A model generated the notes under the pieces. That model saw nothing but the letters and a program-made list of their open reading frames with translations, ran no database searches and was not told where the DNA came from. From Elusimicrobiota bacterium (GTDB taxonomy: Bacteria; Elusimicrobiota; Elusimicrobia; UBA1565; UBA9628), in contig JAHFCD010000201.1 of NCBI GenBank assembly GCA_023249695.1, positions 1 through 5,427 on the forward strand: a DNA stretch of 5,427 nucleotides, written 5' to 3'. Positions 5,410-5,427 of this stretch are shown here, one piece after another. Within the stretch, counting starts at the first letter, position 1. Each line of letters opens with the position of its first letter. A program made the position numbers and the translations under genes.

Positions 5410-5427
5410 TGGATGTTTAAGGAATTT

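Noticed and set aside
1..5427. CRISPR arrays, insertion sequences, integrase or attachment sites.
   Set aside because: No regularly spaced direct repeats, transposase-like frames or terminal inverted repeats were seen by eye on either strand.

Overview
This is a G+C-rich bacterial chromosomal window, probably from an uncultivated or lightly studied Gram-negative-type lineage. A spoVG homologue next to a secondary-lipid (pfa-type) synthase operon and a DedA membrane protein fits groups such as Elusimicrobiota or the former Deltaproteobacteria. I lean weakly to Elusimicrobiota; no rRNA or other phylogenetic marker is present, so this is inference. Apart from the lead gene, which runs off the left edge, the window is compact, with no gene-free stretch over about 90 bases.

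Left two thirds, minus strand (1-3711): a two-gene operon visible in the order pfaD, then a large type I synthase gene. PfaD is the FMN-dependent trans-acting enoyl reductase of polyunsaturated-fatty-acid and related secondary-lipid synthases. Nine bases after its stop begins a modular protein with a complete ketosynthase and the start of an acyltransferase. It is still open at base 1 after 722 residues, so the carrier-protein, ketoreductase and dehydratase parts lie outside the window. Together they point to iterative synthesis of an unusual polyunsaturated or partly reduced acyl chain. The product cannot be read from this window.

Centre, plus strand (3796-4455): a DedA/VTT-family polytopic membrane protein is divergent from pfaD. 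An 84-bp intergenic region carries -10-like elements for both directions. The dedA stop overlaps the convergent toxin gene by 12 bp.

Right part, minus strand (4444-5338): spoVG, then a ribbon-helix-helix antitoxin gene, then a MazF/PemK-type toxin gene overlapping the antitoxin by 4 bp. The toxin-antitoxin pair has its own good sigma70-type promoter (TTGATG-N17-TATACT). A 20-bp imperfect palindrome lies over the -10 and the antitoxin start, a textbook arrangement for autoregulation. spoVG has the only strong Shine-Dalgarno sequence in the window. It is preceded by a sequence resembling an ECF-sigma promoter (GGCAAC-N17-CGTCTA) and a GC-rich leader hairpin.

The most notable points are the pfaD-first order of the lipid synthase operon, the possible ECF control of spoVG, the palindromic operator of the toxin-antitoxin pair, and several genes whose predicted transcription starts fall on or next to their start codons (possible leaderless mRNAs).
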